This document shows, piece after piece, positions 49,338 through 62,949 of a stretch of 64,000 bases of DNA. Source of the DNA: Linyphia triangularis (Eukaryota > Arthropoda > Arachnida > Araneae > Linyphiidae). Both the position numbers and the translations under genes were made by a program. The notes beneath the pieces were generated by a model. It made no database searches, was not told where the DNA came from, and saw nothing but the letters and a program-made list of their open reading frames with translations. The stretch covers positions 142,591-206,590 of the forward strand of contig CAXBTE010000030.1 of NCBI GenBank assembly GCA_963978545.1, written 5' to 3'. Every line of letters begins with the position of its first letter. Within the stretch, counting starts at the first letter, position 1.

Positions 49338-49733
49338 GTACAAGGATATCCTCTTCATAGAGTCCACTCTTATAGAGTACAAGGATACCCTCTTCATAGA
49401 GTCCCCTTCTTACAGAGTACAAGGATACCCTCTTCATAGAGTCCCCTTCTTACAGTGTACAAGGATATCCTCTTCATAGAGTCCCCTTCTTACAGTGTAC
49501 AAGGATATCCTCTTCATAGAGTCCCCTTCTTACAGTGTACAAGGATATCCTCTTCATAGAGTCCACTCTTATAGAGTACAACGATACCCTCTTCATAGAG
49601 TCCCCTTCTTACAGTGTACAAGGATATCCTCTTCATAGAGTCCACTCTTATAGAGTACAACGATACCCTCTTCATAGAGTCCCCTTCTTACAGTGTACAA
49701 GGATATCCTCTTCATAGAGTCCACTCTTAGAGA
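49338..49733 (+). repeat. 396-bp cassette (copy B)
   Basis: Counterpart of 12,876-13,271 at offset 36,462, preceded by the same run of plain units and followed by the TTATCGA-then-ACAAGG pair at 49,922. Confidence 0.87.
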
Positions 49734-52700
49734 GTACAAGGATACCCTCTTCATAGAGTCCCCTTCTTACAGAGTACAAGGATACCCTCTTCATAGAGTC
49801 CCCTTCTTACAGAGTACAAGGATACCCTCTTCATAGAGTCCCCTTCTTACAGAGTACAAGGATACCCTCTTCATAGAGTCCCCTTCTTACAGAGTACAAG
49901 GATATCCTCTTCATAGAGTCCACTCTTATCGAGTACAAGGATACCCTCTTCATAGAGTCCCCTTCTTACAGTGTACAAGGATATCCTCTTCATAGAGTCC
50001 ACTCTTAGAGAGTACAACGATATCCTCTTCATAGAGTCCCCTTCTTACAGAGTACAAGGATACCCTCTTCATAGAGTCCCCTTCTTACAGAGTACAAGGA
50101 TACCCTCTTCATAGAGTCCCCTTCTTACATAGTACAAGGATACCCTCTTCATAGAGTCCCCTTCTTACAGTGTACAAGGATATCCTCTTCATAGAGTCCA
50201 CTCTTATAGAGTACAAGGATACCCTCTTCATAGAGTCCCCTTCTTACAGAGTACAAGGATACCCTCTTCATAGAGTCCCCTTCTTACAGAGTACAAGGAT
50301 ACCCTCTTCATAGAGTCCCCTTCTTACAGTGTACAAGGATACCCTCTTCATAGAGTCCACTCTTATAGAGTACAACGATACCCTCTTCATAGAGTCCCCT
50401 TCTTACAGTGTACAAGGATATCCTCTTCATAGAGTCCACTCTTAGAGAGTACAAGGATACCCTCTTCATAGAGTCCCCTTCTTACAGAGTACAAGGATAC
50501 CCTCTTCATAGAGTCCCCTTCTTACAGTGTACAAGGATACCCTCTTCATAGAGTCCCCTTCTTACAGTGTACAAGGATATCCTCTTCATAGAGTCCACTC
50601 TTATAGAGTACAAGGATACCCTCTTCATAGAGTCCCCTTCTTACAGAGTACAAGGATACCCTCTTCATAGAGTCCCCTTCTTACAGAGTACAAGGATACC
50701 CTCTTCATAGAGTCCCCTTCTTACATAGTACAAGGATACCCTCTTCATAGAGTCCCCTTCTTACAGTGTACAAGGATATCCTCTTCATAGAGTCCCCTTC
50801 TTACAGTGTACAAGGATATCCTCTTCATAGAGTCCACTCTTAGAGAGTACAAGGATACCCTCTTCATAGAGTCCCCTTCTTACAGAGTACAAGGATACCC
50901 TCTTCATAGAGTCCCCTTCTTACAGTGTACAAGGATATCCTCTTCATAGAGTCCCCTTCTTACAGTGTACAAGGATATCCTCTTCATAGAGTCCACTCTT
51001 ATAGAGTACAAGGATACCCTCTTCATAGAGTCCCCTTCTTACAGAGTACAAGGATACCCTCTTCATAGAGTCCCCTTCTTACAGTGTACAAGGATATCCT
51101 CTTCATAGAGTCCCCTTCTTACAGTGTACAAGGATATCCTCTTCATAGAGTCCCCTTCTTACAGTGTACAAGGATATCCTCTTCATAGAGTCCACTCTTA
51201 TAGAGTACAAGGATATCCTCTTCATAGAGTCCACTCTTAGAGAGTACAAGGATACCCTCTTCATAGAGTCCCCTTCTTACAGTGTACAAGGATATCCTCT
51301 TCATAGAGTCCCCTTCTTACAGAGTACAAGGATACCCTCTTCATAGAGTCCCCTTCTTACAGAGTACAAGGATACCCTCTTCATAGAGTCCACTCTTAGA
51401 GAGTACAAGGATACCCTCTTCATAGAGTCCCCTTCTTACAGAGTACAAGGATACCCTCTTCATAGAGTCCCCTTCTTACAGAGTACAAGGATACCCTCTT
51501 CATAGAGTCCCCTTCTTACAGAGTACAAGGATACCCTCTTCATAGAGTCCCCTTCTTACAGAGTACAAGGATACCCTCTTCATAGAGTCCCCTTCTTACA
51601 GAGTACAAGGATACCCTCTTCATAGAGTCCCCTTCTTACAGTGTACAAGGATATCCTCTTCATAGAGTCCACTCTTATAGAGTACAAGGATACCCTCTTC
51701 ATAGAGTCCCCTTCTTACAGAGTACAAGGATACCCTCTTCATAGAGTCCCCTTCTTACAGTGTACAAGGATATCCTCTTCATAGAGTCCCCTTCTTACAG
51801 TGTACAAGGATATCCTCTTCATAGAGTCCCCTTCTTACAGTGTACAAGGATATCCTCTTCATAGAGTCCCCTTCTTACAGTGTACAAGGATATCCTCTTC
51901 ATAGAGTCCACTCTTATAGAGTACAAGGATACCCTCTTCATAGAGTCCCCTTCTTACAGAGTACAAGGATACCCTCTTCATAGAGTCCCCTTCTTACAGT
52001 GTACAAGGATATCCTCTTCATAGAGTCCCCTTCTTACAGTGTACAAGGATATCCTCTTCATAGAGTCCCCTTCTTACAGTGTACAAGGATATCCTCTTCA
52101 TAGAGTCCACTCTTATAGAGTACAAGGATACCCTCTTCATAGAGTCCCCTTCTTACAGAGTACAAGGATACCCTCTTCATAGAGTCCCCTTCTTACAGTG
52201 TACAAGGATATCCTCTTCATAGAGTCCCCTTCTTACAGTGTACAAGGATATCCTCTTCATAGAGTCCCCTTCTTACAGTGTACAAGGATATCCTCTTCAT
52301 AGAGTCCACTCTTAGAGAGTACAAGGATACCCTCTTCATAGAGTCCCCTTCTTACAGAGTACAAGGATACCCTCTTCATAGAGTCCCCTTCTTACAGAGT
52401 ACAAGGATACCCTCTTCATAGAGTCCACTCTTAGAGAGTACAAGGATACCCTCTTCATAGAGTCCCCTTCTTACAGAGTACAAGGATACCCTCTTCATAG
52501 AGTCCCCTTCTTACAGAGTACAAGGATACCCTCTTCATAGAGTCCCCTTCTTACAGAGTACAAGGATACCCTCTTCATAGAGTCCCCTTCTTACAGTGTA
52601 CAAGGATATCCTCTTCATAGAGTCCCCTTCTTACAGTGTACAAGGATATCCTCTTCATAGAGTCCACTCTTAGAGAGTACAAGGATACCCTCTTCATAGA

Positions 52701-55700
52701 GTCCCCTTCTTACAGAGTACAAGGATACCCTCTTCATAGAGTCCCCTTCTTACAGAGTACAAGGATACCCTCTTCATAGAGTCCCCTTCTTACAGAGTAC
52801 AAGGATACCCTCTTCATAGAGTCCCCTTCTTACAGTGTACAAGGATATCCTCTTCATAGAGTCCCCTTCTTACAGAGTACAAGGATATCCTCTTCATAGA
52901 GTCCCCTTCTTACAGTGTACAAGGATATCCTCTTCATAGAGTCCACTCTTATAGAGTACAACGATACCCTCTTCATAGAGTCCCCTTCTTACAGTGTACA
53001 AGGATATCCTCTTCATAGAGTCCCCTTCTTACAGAGTACAAGGATACCCTCTTCATAGAGTCCCCTTCTTACAGAGTACAAGGATACCCTCTTCATAGAG
53101 TCCCCTTCTTACAGTGTACAAGGATATCCTCTTCATAGAGTCCCCTTCTTACAGTGTACAAGGATACCCTCTTCATAGAGTCCCCTTCTTACAGAGTACA
53201 AGGATACCCTCTTCATAGAGTCCCCTTCTTACAGAGTACAAGGATACCCTCTTCATAGAGTCCCCTTCTTACAGTGTACAAGGATATCCTCTTCATAGAG
53301 TCCCCTTCTTACAGAGTACAAGGATACCCTCTTCATAGAGTCCCCTTCTTACAGTGTACAAGGATATCCTCTTCATAGAGTCCCCTTCTTACAGTGTACA
53401 ACGATACCCTCTTCATAGAGTCCCCTTCTTACAGTGTACAAGGATATCCTCTTCATAGAGTCCACTCTTATAGAGTACAACGATACCCTCTTCATAGAGT
53501 CCCCTTCTTACAGTGTACAAGGATATCCTCTTCATAGAGTCCACTCTTAGAGAGTACAAGGATACCCTCTTCATAGAGTCCCCTTCTTACAGAGTACAAG
53601 GATACCCTCTTCATAGAGTCCCCTTCTTACAGAGTACAAGGATACCCTCTTCATAGAGTCCACTCTTATCGAGTACAACGATACCCTCTTCATAGAGTCC
53701 CCTTCTTACAGTGTACAAGGATATCCTCTTCATAGAGTCCACTCTTATAGAGTACAACGATACCCTCTTCATAGAGTCCCCTTCTTACAGTGTACAAGGA
53801 TATCCTCTTCATAGAGTCCACTCTTAGAGAGTACAAGGATACCCTCTTCATAGAGTCCCCTTCTTACAGAGTACAAGGATACCCTCTTCATAGAGTCCCC
53901 TTCTTACAGTGTACAAGGATATCCTCTTCATAGAGTCCCCTTCTTACAGTGTACAAGGATATCCTCTTCATAGAGTCCACTCTTATAGAGTACAAGGATA
54001 CCCTCTTCATAGAGTCCCCTTCTTACAGTGTACAAGGATATCCTCTTCATAGAGTCCACTCTTAGAGAGTACAAGGATACCCTCTTCATAGAGTCCCCTT
54101 CTTACAGAGTACAAGGATACCCTCTTCATAGAGTCCCCTTCTTACAGTGTACAAGGATATCCTCTTCATAGAGTCCCCTTCTTACAGTGTACAAGGATAT
54201 CCTCTTCATAGAGTCCCCTTCTTACAGAGTACAAGGATACCCTCTTCATAGAGTCCCCTTCTTACAGTGTACAAGGATATCCTCTTCATAGAGTCCCCTT
54301 CTTACAGTGTACAAGGATATCCTCTTCATAGAGTCCCCTTCTTACAGTGTACAAGGATATCCTCTTCATAGAGTCCACTCTTATAGAGTACAACGATACC
54401 CTCTTCATAGAGTCCCCTTCTTACAGTGTACAAGGATATCCTCTTCATAGAGTCCACTCTTATAGAGTACAACGATACCCTCTTCATAGAGTCCCCTTCT
54501 TACAGTGTACAAGGATATCCTCTTCATAGAGTCCACTCTTAGAGAGTACAAGGATACCCTCTTCGTAGAGTCCCCTTCTTACAGAGTACAAGGATACCCT
54601 CTTCATAGAGTCCCCTTCTTACAGAGTACAAGGATATCCTCTTCATAGAGTCCACTCTTATCGAGTACAACGATACCCTCTTCGTAGAGTCCCCTTCTTA
54701 CAGTGTACAAGGATATCCTCTTCATAGAGTCCACTCTTAGAGAGTACAACGATATCCTCTTCATAGAGTCCCCTTCTTACAGTGTACAAGGATATCCTCT
54801 TCATAGAGTCCCCTTCTTACAGAGTACAAGGATACCCTCTTCATAGAGTCCCCTTCTTACATAGTACAAGGATACCCTCTTCATAGAGTCCCCTTCTTAC
54901 AGTGTACAAGGATATCCTCTTCATAGAGTCCACTCTTATAGAGTACAAGGATACCCTCTTCATAGAGTCCCCTTCTTACAGAGTACAAGGATACCCTCTT
55001 CATAGAGTCCACTCTTATAGAGTACAAGGATACCCTCTTCATAGAGTCCCCTTCTTACAGAGTACAAGGATACCCTCTTCATAGAGTCCCCTTCTTACAG
55101 AGTACAAGGATACCCTCTTCATAGAGTCCCCTTCTTACAGTGTACAAGGATATCCTCTTCATAGAGTCCACTCTTATAGAGTACAACGATACCCTCTTCA
55201 TAGAGTCCCCTTCTTACAGTGTACAAGGATATCCTCTTCATAGAGTCCCCTTCTTACAGAGTACAAGGATACCCTCTTCATAGAGTCCACTCTTATAGAG
55301 TACAAGGATACCCTCTTCATAGAGTCCCCTTCTTACAGTGTACAAGGATATCCTCTTCATAGAGTCCACTCTTATAGAGTACAACGATACCCTCTTCATA
55401 GAGTCCCCTTCTTACAGTGTACAAGGATATCCTCTTCATAGAGTCCACTCTTAGAGAGTACAAGGATACCCTCTTCATAGAGTCCCCTTCTTACAGAGTA
55501 CAAGGATACCCTCTTCATAGAGTCCCCTTCTTACAGTGTACAAGGATATCCTCTTCATAGAGTCCACTCTTATAGAGTACAACGATACCCTCTTCATAGA
55601 GTCCCCTTCTTACAGTGTACAAGGATATCCTCTTCATAGAGTCCACTCTTAGAGAGTACAAGGATACCCTCTTCATAGAGTCCCCTTCTTACAGAGTACA

Positions 55701-58122
55701 AGGATACCCTCTTCATAGAGTCCCCTTCTTACATAGTACAAGGATACCCTCTTCATAGAGTCCCCTTCTTACAGTGTACAAGGATATCCTCTTCATAGAG
55801 TCCACTCTTATAGAGTACAAGGATACCCTCTTCATAGAGTCCCCTTCTTACAGAGTACAAGGATACCCTCTTCATAGAGTCCCCTTCTTACAGAGTACAA
55901 GGATACCCTCTTCATAGAGTCCCCTTCTTACAGTGTACAAGGATATCCTCTTCATAGAGTCCACTCTTATAGAGTACAACGATACCCTCTTCATAGAGTC
56001 CCCTTCTTACAGTGTACAAGGATATCCTCTTCATAGAGTCCACTCTTATAGAGTACAAGGATACCCTCTTCATAGAGTCCCCTTCTTACAGAGTACAAGG
56101 ATACCCTCTTCATAGAGTCCCCTTCTTACAGTGTACAAGGATATCCTCTTCATAGAGTCCACTCTTATAGAGTACAACGATACCCTCTTCATAGAGTCCC
56201 CTTCTTACAGTGTACAAGGATATCCTCTTCATAGAGTCCACTCTTAGAGAGTACAAGGATACCCTCTTCATAGAGTCCCCTTCTTACAGAGTACAAGGAT
56301 ACCCTCTTCATAGAGTCCCCTTCTTACAGAGTACAAGGATACCCTCTTCATAGAGTCCCCTTCTTACAGAGTACAAGGATACCCTCTTCATAGAGTCCCC
56401 TTCTTACAGTGTACAAGGATACCCTCTTCATAGAGTCCCCTTCTTACAGAGTACAAGGATACCCTCTTCATAGAGTCCCCTTCTTACAGTGTACAAGGAT
56501 ATCCTCTTCATAGAGTCCACTCTTAGAGAGTACAAGGATACCCTCTTCATAGAGTCCCCTTCTTACAGAGTACAAGGATACCCTCTTCATAGAGTCCCCT
56601 TCTTACAGAGTACAAGGATACCCTCTTCATAGAGTCCCCTTCTTACAGAGTACAAGGATACCCTCTTCATAGAGTCCCCTTCTTACAGAGTACAAGGATA
56701 CCCTCTTCATAGAGTCCCCTTCTTACAGAGTACAAGGATACCCTCTTCATAGAGTCCCCTTCTTACAGAGTACAAGGATATCCTCTTCATAGAGTCCACT
56801 CTTATCGAGTACAACGATACCCTCTTCATAGAGTCCCCTTCTTACAGAGTACAAGGATATCCTCTTCATAGAGTCCACTCTTATAGAGTACAAGGATACC
56901 CTCTTCATAGAGTCCACTCTTATAGAGTACAACGATACCCTCTTCATAGAGTCCCCTTCTTACAGTGTACAAGGATATCCTCTTCATAGAGTCCCCTTCT
57001 TACAGAGTACAAGGATACCCTCTTCATAGAGTCCCCTTCTTACAGAGTACAAGGATACCCTCTTCATAGAGTCCCCTTCTTACAGAGTACAAGGATACCC
57101 TCTTCATAGAGTCCCCTTCTTACAGAGTACAAGGATACCCTCTTCATAGAGTCCCCTTCTTACAGAGTACAAGGATACCCTCTTCATAGAGTCCCCTTCT
57201 TACAGAGTACAAGGATACCCTCTTCATAGAGTCCCCTTCTTACAGAGTACAAGGATACCCTCTTCATAGAGTCCCCTTCTTACAGAGTACAAGGATACCC
57301 TCTTCATAGAGTCCCCTTCTTACATAGTACAAGGATACCCTCTTCATAGAGTCCCCTTCTTACAGTGTACAAGGATATCCTCTTCATAGAGTCCACTCTT
57401 ATAGAGTACAAGGATACCCTCTTCATAGAGTCCACTCTTAGAGAGTACAAGGATACCCTCTTCATAGAGTCCCCTTCTTACAGAGTACAAGGATACCCTC
57501 TTCATAGAGTCCCCTTCTTACAGTGTACAAGGATATCCTCTTCATAGAGTCCCCTTCTTACAGTGTACAAGGATATCCTCTTCATAGAGTCCCCTTCTTA
57601 CAGAGTACAAGGATACCCTCTTCATAGAGTCCCCTTCTTACAGAGTACAAGGATACCCTCTTCATAGAGTCCCCTTCTTACAGAGTACAAGGATACCCTC
57701 TTCATAGAGTCCCCTTCTTACAGTGTACAAGGATATCCTCTTCATAGAGTCCCCTTCTTACAGTGTACAACGATACCCTCTTCATAGAGTCCCCTTCTTA
57801 CAGTGTACAAGGATATCCTCTTCATAGAGTCCCCTTCTTACAGTGTACAAGGATATCCTCTTCATAGAGTCCCCTTCTTACAGTGTACAAGGATATCCTC
57901 TTCATAGAGTCCCCTTCTTACAGTGTACAAGGATATCCTCTTCATAGAGTCCACTCTTATAGAGTACAACGATACCCTCTTCATAGAGTCCCCTTCTTAC
58001 AGTGTACAAGGATATCCTCTTCATAGAGTCCACTCTTAGAGAGTACAAGGATACCCTCTTCGTAGAGTCCCCTTCTTACAGAGTACAAGGATACCCTCTT
58101 CATAGAGTCCCCTTCTTACAGA

Positions 58123-58241
58123 GTACAAGGATACCCTCTTCATAGAGTCCCCTCTTATAGAGTACAACGATAGCCTCTTCGTAGAGTCCCCTTCTTATAG
58201 AGTACAACGATACCCTCTTCGTAGAGTCCCCTTCTTACAGT
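58123..58241 (+). repeat. Hybrid-monomer cluster (copy B)
   Basis: Counterpart of 21,781-21,899 at offset 36,342, with the same three hybrid units. It carries a private C-to-G at 58,173 (GATAGCC for GATACCC). Confidence 0.82.
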
Positions 58242-58796
58242 GTACAAGGATATCCTCTTCATAGAGTCCCCTTCTTACAGTGTACAAGGATACCCTCTTC
58301 ATAGAGTCCCCTTCTTACAGAGTACAAGGATATCCTCTTCATAGAGTCCACTCTTATAGAGTACAACGATACCCTCTTCATAGAGTCCACTCTTATAGAG
58401 TACAACGATACCCTCTTCATAGAGTCCCCTTCTTACAGTGTACAAGGATATCCTCTTCATAGAGTCCACTCTTAGAGAGTACAAGGATACCCTCTTCATA
58501 GAGTCCCCTTCTTACAGAGTACAAGGATACCCTCTTCATAGAGTCCCCTTCTTACATAGTACAAGGATACCCTCTTCATAGAGTCCCCTTCTTACAGTGT
58601 ACAAGGATATCCTCTTCATAGAGTCCACTCTTATAGAGTACAAGGATACCCTCTTCATAGAGTCCCCTTCTTACAGTGTACAAGGATATCCTCTTCATAG
58701 AGTCCACTCTTATAGAGTACAAGGATACCCTCTTCATAGAGTCCCCTTCTTACAGTGTACAAGGATATCCTCTTCATAGAGTCCCCTTCTTACAGA

Positions 58797-60229
58797 GTAC
58801 AAGGATACCCTCTTCATAGAGTCCCCTTCTTACAGAGTACAAGGATACCCTCTTCATAGAGTCCCCTTCTTACAGAGTACAAGGATACCCTCTTCATAGA
58901 GTCCCCTTCTTACAGAGTACAAGGATACCCTCTTCATAGAGTCCCCTTCTTACAGAGTACAAGGATATCCTCTTCATAGAGTCCCCTTCTTACAGTGTAC
59001 AAGGATATCCTCTTCATAGAGTCCACTCTTATAGAGTACAAGGATACCCTCTTCATAGAGTCCCCTTCTTACAGTGTACAAGGATACCCTCTTCATAGAG
59101 TCCCCTTCTTACAGAGTACAAGGATACCCTCTTCATAGAGTCCCCTTCTTACAGAGTACAAGGATACCCTCTTCATAGAGTCCCCTTCTTACAGAGTACA
59201 AGGATACCCTCTTCATAGAGTCCCCTTCTTACAGAGTACAAGGATACCCTCTTCATAGAGTCCCCTTCTTACATAGTACAAGGATACCCTCTTCATAGAG
59301 TCCCCTTCTTACAGTGTACAAGGATATCCTCTTCATAGAGTCCCCTTCTTACAGTGTACAAGGATACCCTCTTCATAGAGTCCCCTTCTTACAGAGTACA
59401 AGGATACCCTCTTCATAGAGTCCCCTTCTTACAGAGTACAAGGATACCCTCTTCATAGAGTCCCCTTCTTACAGTGTACAAGGATATCCTCTTCATAGAG
59501 TCCACTCTTATAGAGTACAACGATACCCTCTTCATAGAGTCCCCTTCTTACAGTGTACAAGGATATCCTCTTCATAGAGTCCACTCTTAGAGAGTACAAG
59601 GATACCCTCTTCATAGAGTCCCCTTCTTACAGAGTACAAGGATACCCTCTTCATAGAGTCCCCTTCTTACAGAGTACAACGATACCCTCTTCATAGAGTC
59701 CCCTTCTTACAGTGTACAAGGATATCCTCTTCATAGAGTCCACTCTTAGAGAGTACAAGGATACCCTCTTCATAGAGTCCCCTTCTTACAGAGTACAAGG
59801 ATACCCTCTTCATAGAGTCCCCTTCTTACAGAGTACAAGGATACCCTCTTCATAGAGTCCCCTTCTTACAGTGTACAAGGATATCCTCTTCATAGAGTCC
59901 ACTCTTATAGAGTACAAGGATACCCTCTTCATAGAGTCCCCTTCTTACAGAGTACAAGGATACCCTCTTCATAGAGTCCCCTTCTTACAGAGTACAAGGA
60001 TACCCTCTTCATAGAGTCCCCTTCTTACAGTGTACAAGGATATCCTCTTCATAGAGTCCACTCTTATAGAGTACAACGATACCCTCTTCATAGAGTCCCC
60101 TTCTTACAGTGTACAAGGATATCCTCTTCATAGAGTCCACTCTTAGAGAGTACAAGGATACCCTCTTCATAGAGTCCCCTTCTTACAGAGTACAAGGATA
60201 CCCTCTTCATAGAGTCCCCTTCTTACAGA
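58797..60229 (+). repeat. Single-copy 1,433-bp block (copy B)
   Basis: Matches the tandemly duplicated 1,433-bp block of copy A but is present once. The offset between copies drops from 36,460 to 35,027 across it, a change of exactly 1,433 bp. Breakpoints lie in runs of identical units and are approximate. Confidence 0.85.
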
Positions 60230-62895
60230 GTACAAGGATACCCTCTTCATAGAGTCCCCTTCTTACAGAGTACAAGGATACCCTCTTCATAGAGTCCCAT
60301 TCTTACAGTGTACAAGGATACCCTCTTCATAGAGTCCCCTTCTTACAGAGTACAAGGATACCCTCTTCATAGAGTCCCCTTCTTACAGAGTACAAGGATA
60401 TCCTCTTCATAGAGTCCACTCTTATCGAGTACAACGATACCCTCTTCATAGAGTCCCCTTCTTACAGTGTACAAGGATATCCTCTTCATAGAGTCCACTC
60501 TTAGAGAGTACAAGGATACCCTCTTCAGAGAGTCCCCTTCTTACAGAGTACAAGGATATCCTCTTCATAGAGTCCACTCTTAGAGAGTACAAGGATATCC
60601 TCTTCATAGAGTCCCCTTCTTACAGAGTACAAGGATACCCTCTTCATAGAGTCCCCTTCTTACAGAGTACAAGGATACCCTCTTCATAGAGTCCCCTTCT
60701 TACATAGTACAAGGATACCCTCTTCATAGAGTCCCCTTCTTACAGTGTACAAGGATATCCTCTTCATAGAGTCCACTCTTATAGAGTACAAGGATACCCT
60801 CTTCATAGAGTCCCCTTCTTACAGAGTACAAGGATACCCTCTTCATAGAGTCCCCTTCTTACAGAGTACAAGGATACCCTCTTCATAGAGTCCCCTTCTT
60901 ACAGTGTACAAGGATATCCTCTTCATAGAGTCCACTCTTATAGAGTACAAGGATACCCTCTTCATAGAGTCCCCTTCTTACAGTGTACAAGGATATCCTC
61001 TTCATAGAGTCCACTCTTAGAGAGTACAAGGATACCCTCTTCATAGAGTCCCCTTCTTACAGAGTACAAGGATACCCTCTTCATAGAGTCCCCTTCTTAC
61101 AGAGTACAAGGATACCCTCTTCATAGAGTCCCCTTCTTACAGTGTACAAGGATATCCTCTTCATAGAGTCCACTCTTAGAGAGTACAAGGATACCCTCTT
61201 CATAGAGTCCCCTTCTTACAGAGTACAAGGATACCCTCTTCATAGAGTCCCCTTCTTACATAGTACAAGGATACCCTCTTCATAGAGTCCCCTTCTTACA
61301 GTGTACAAGGATATCCTCTTCATAGAGTCCACTCTTATAGAGTACAAGGATACCCTCTTCATAGAGTCCCCTTCTTACAGAGTACAAGGATACCCTCTTC
61401 ATAGAGTCCCCTTCTTACATAGTACAAGGATACCCTCTTCATAGAGTCCCCTTCTTACAGTGTACAAGGATATCCTCTTCATAGAGTCCACTCTTATAGA
61501 GTACAACGATACCCTCTTCATAGAGTCCCCTTCTTACAGTGTACAAGGATACCCTCTTCATAGAGTCCACTCTTAGAGAGTACAAGGATACCCTCTTCAT
61601 AGAGTCCCCTTCTTACAGAGTACAAGGATACCCTCTTCATAGAGTCCCCTTCTTACAGTGTACAAGGATATCCTCTTCATAGAGTCCCCTTCTTACAGTG
61701 TACAAGGATATCCTCTTCATAGAGTCCACTCTTATAGAGTACAAGGATACCCTCTTCATAGAGTCCCCTTCTTACAGAGTACAAGGATACCCTCTTCATA
61801 GAGTCCCCTTCTTACAGAGTACAAGGATACCCTCTTCATAGAGTCCCCTTCTTACAGTGTACAACGATACCCTCTTCATAGAGTCCCCTTCTTACAGTGT
61901 ACAAGGATATCCTCTTCATAGAGTCCACTCTTATAGAGTACAAGGATACCCTCTTCATAGAGTCCCCTTCTTACAGAGTACAAGGATACCCTCTTCATAG
62001 AGTCCCCTTCTTACAGAGTACAAGGATACCCTCTTCATAGAGTCCCCTTCTTACAGTGTACAAGGATATCCTCTTCATAGAGTCCACTCTTATAGAGTAC
62101 AAGGATACCCTCTTCATAGAGTCCCCTTCTTACAGAGTACAAGGATACCCTCTTCATAGAGTCCCCTTCTTACAGAGTACAAGGATACCCTCTTCATAGA
62201 GTCCCCTTCTTACAGTGTACAAGGATATCCTCTTCATAGAGTCCCCTTCTTACAGAGTACAACGATACCCTCTTCATAGAGTCCCCTTCTTACAGTGTAC
62301 AAGGATATCCTCTTCATAGAGTCCACTCTTATAGAGTACAAGGATACCCTCTTCATAGAGTCCCCTTCTTACAGAGTACAAGGATACCCTCTTCATAGAG
62401 TCCCCTTCTTACAGAGTACAAGGATACCCTCTTCATAGAGTCCCCTTCTTACAGTGTACAAGGATATCCTCTTCATAGAGTCCCCTTCTTACAGAGTACA
62501 AGGATATCCTCTTCATAGAGTCCCCTTCTTACATAGTACAAGGATACCCTCTTCATAGAGTCCCCTTCTTACAGAGTACAAGGATACCCTCTTCATAGAG
62601 TCCCCTTCTTACAGTGTACAAGGATATCCTCTTCATAGAGTCCCCTTCTTACAGAGTACAAGGATATCCTCTTCATAGAGTCCCCTTCTTACAGAGTACA
62701 AGGATACCCTCTTCATAGAGTCCCCTTCTTACAGTGTACAAGGATACCCTCTTCATAGAGTCCCCTTCTTACAGTGTACAAGGATATCCTCTTCATAGAG
62801 TCCCCTTCTTACAGAGTACAAGGATATCCTCTTCATAGAGTCCCCTTCTTACAGAGTACAAGGATACCCTCTTCATAGAGTCCCCTTCTTACAGT

Positions 62896-62949
62896 GTACA
62901 AGGATATCCTCTTCATAGAGTCCACTCTTATAGAGTCCACTCTTATCGA
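62896..62949 (+). repeat. 54-bp monomer with internal 15-bp duplication (copy B)
   Basis: Same arrangement as at 27,869-27,922, at offset 35,027. Confidence 0.92.
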
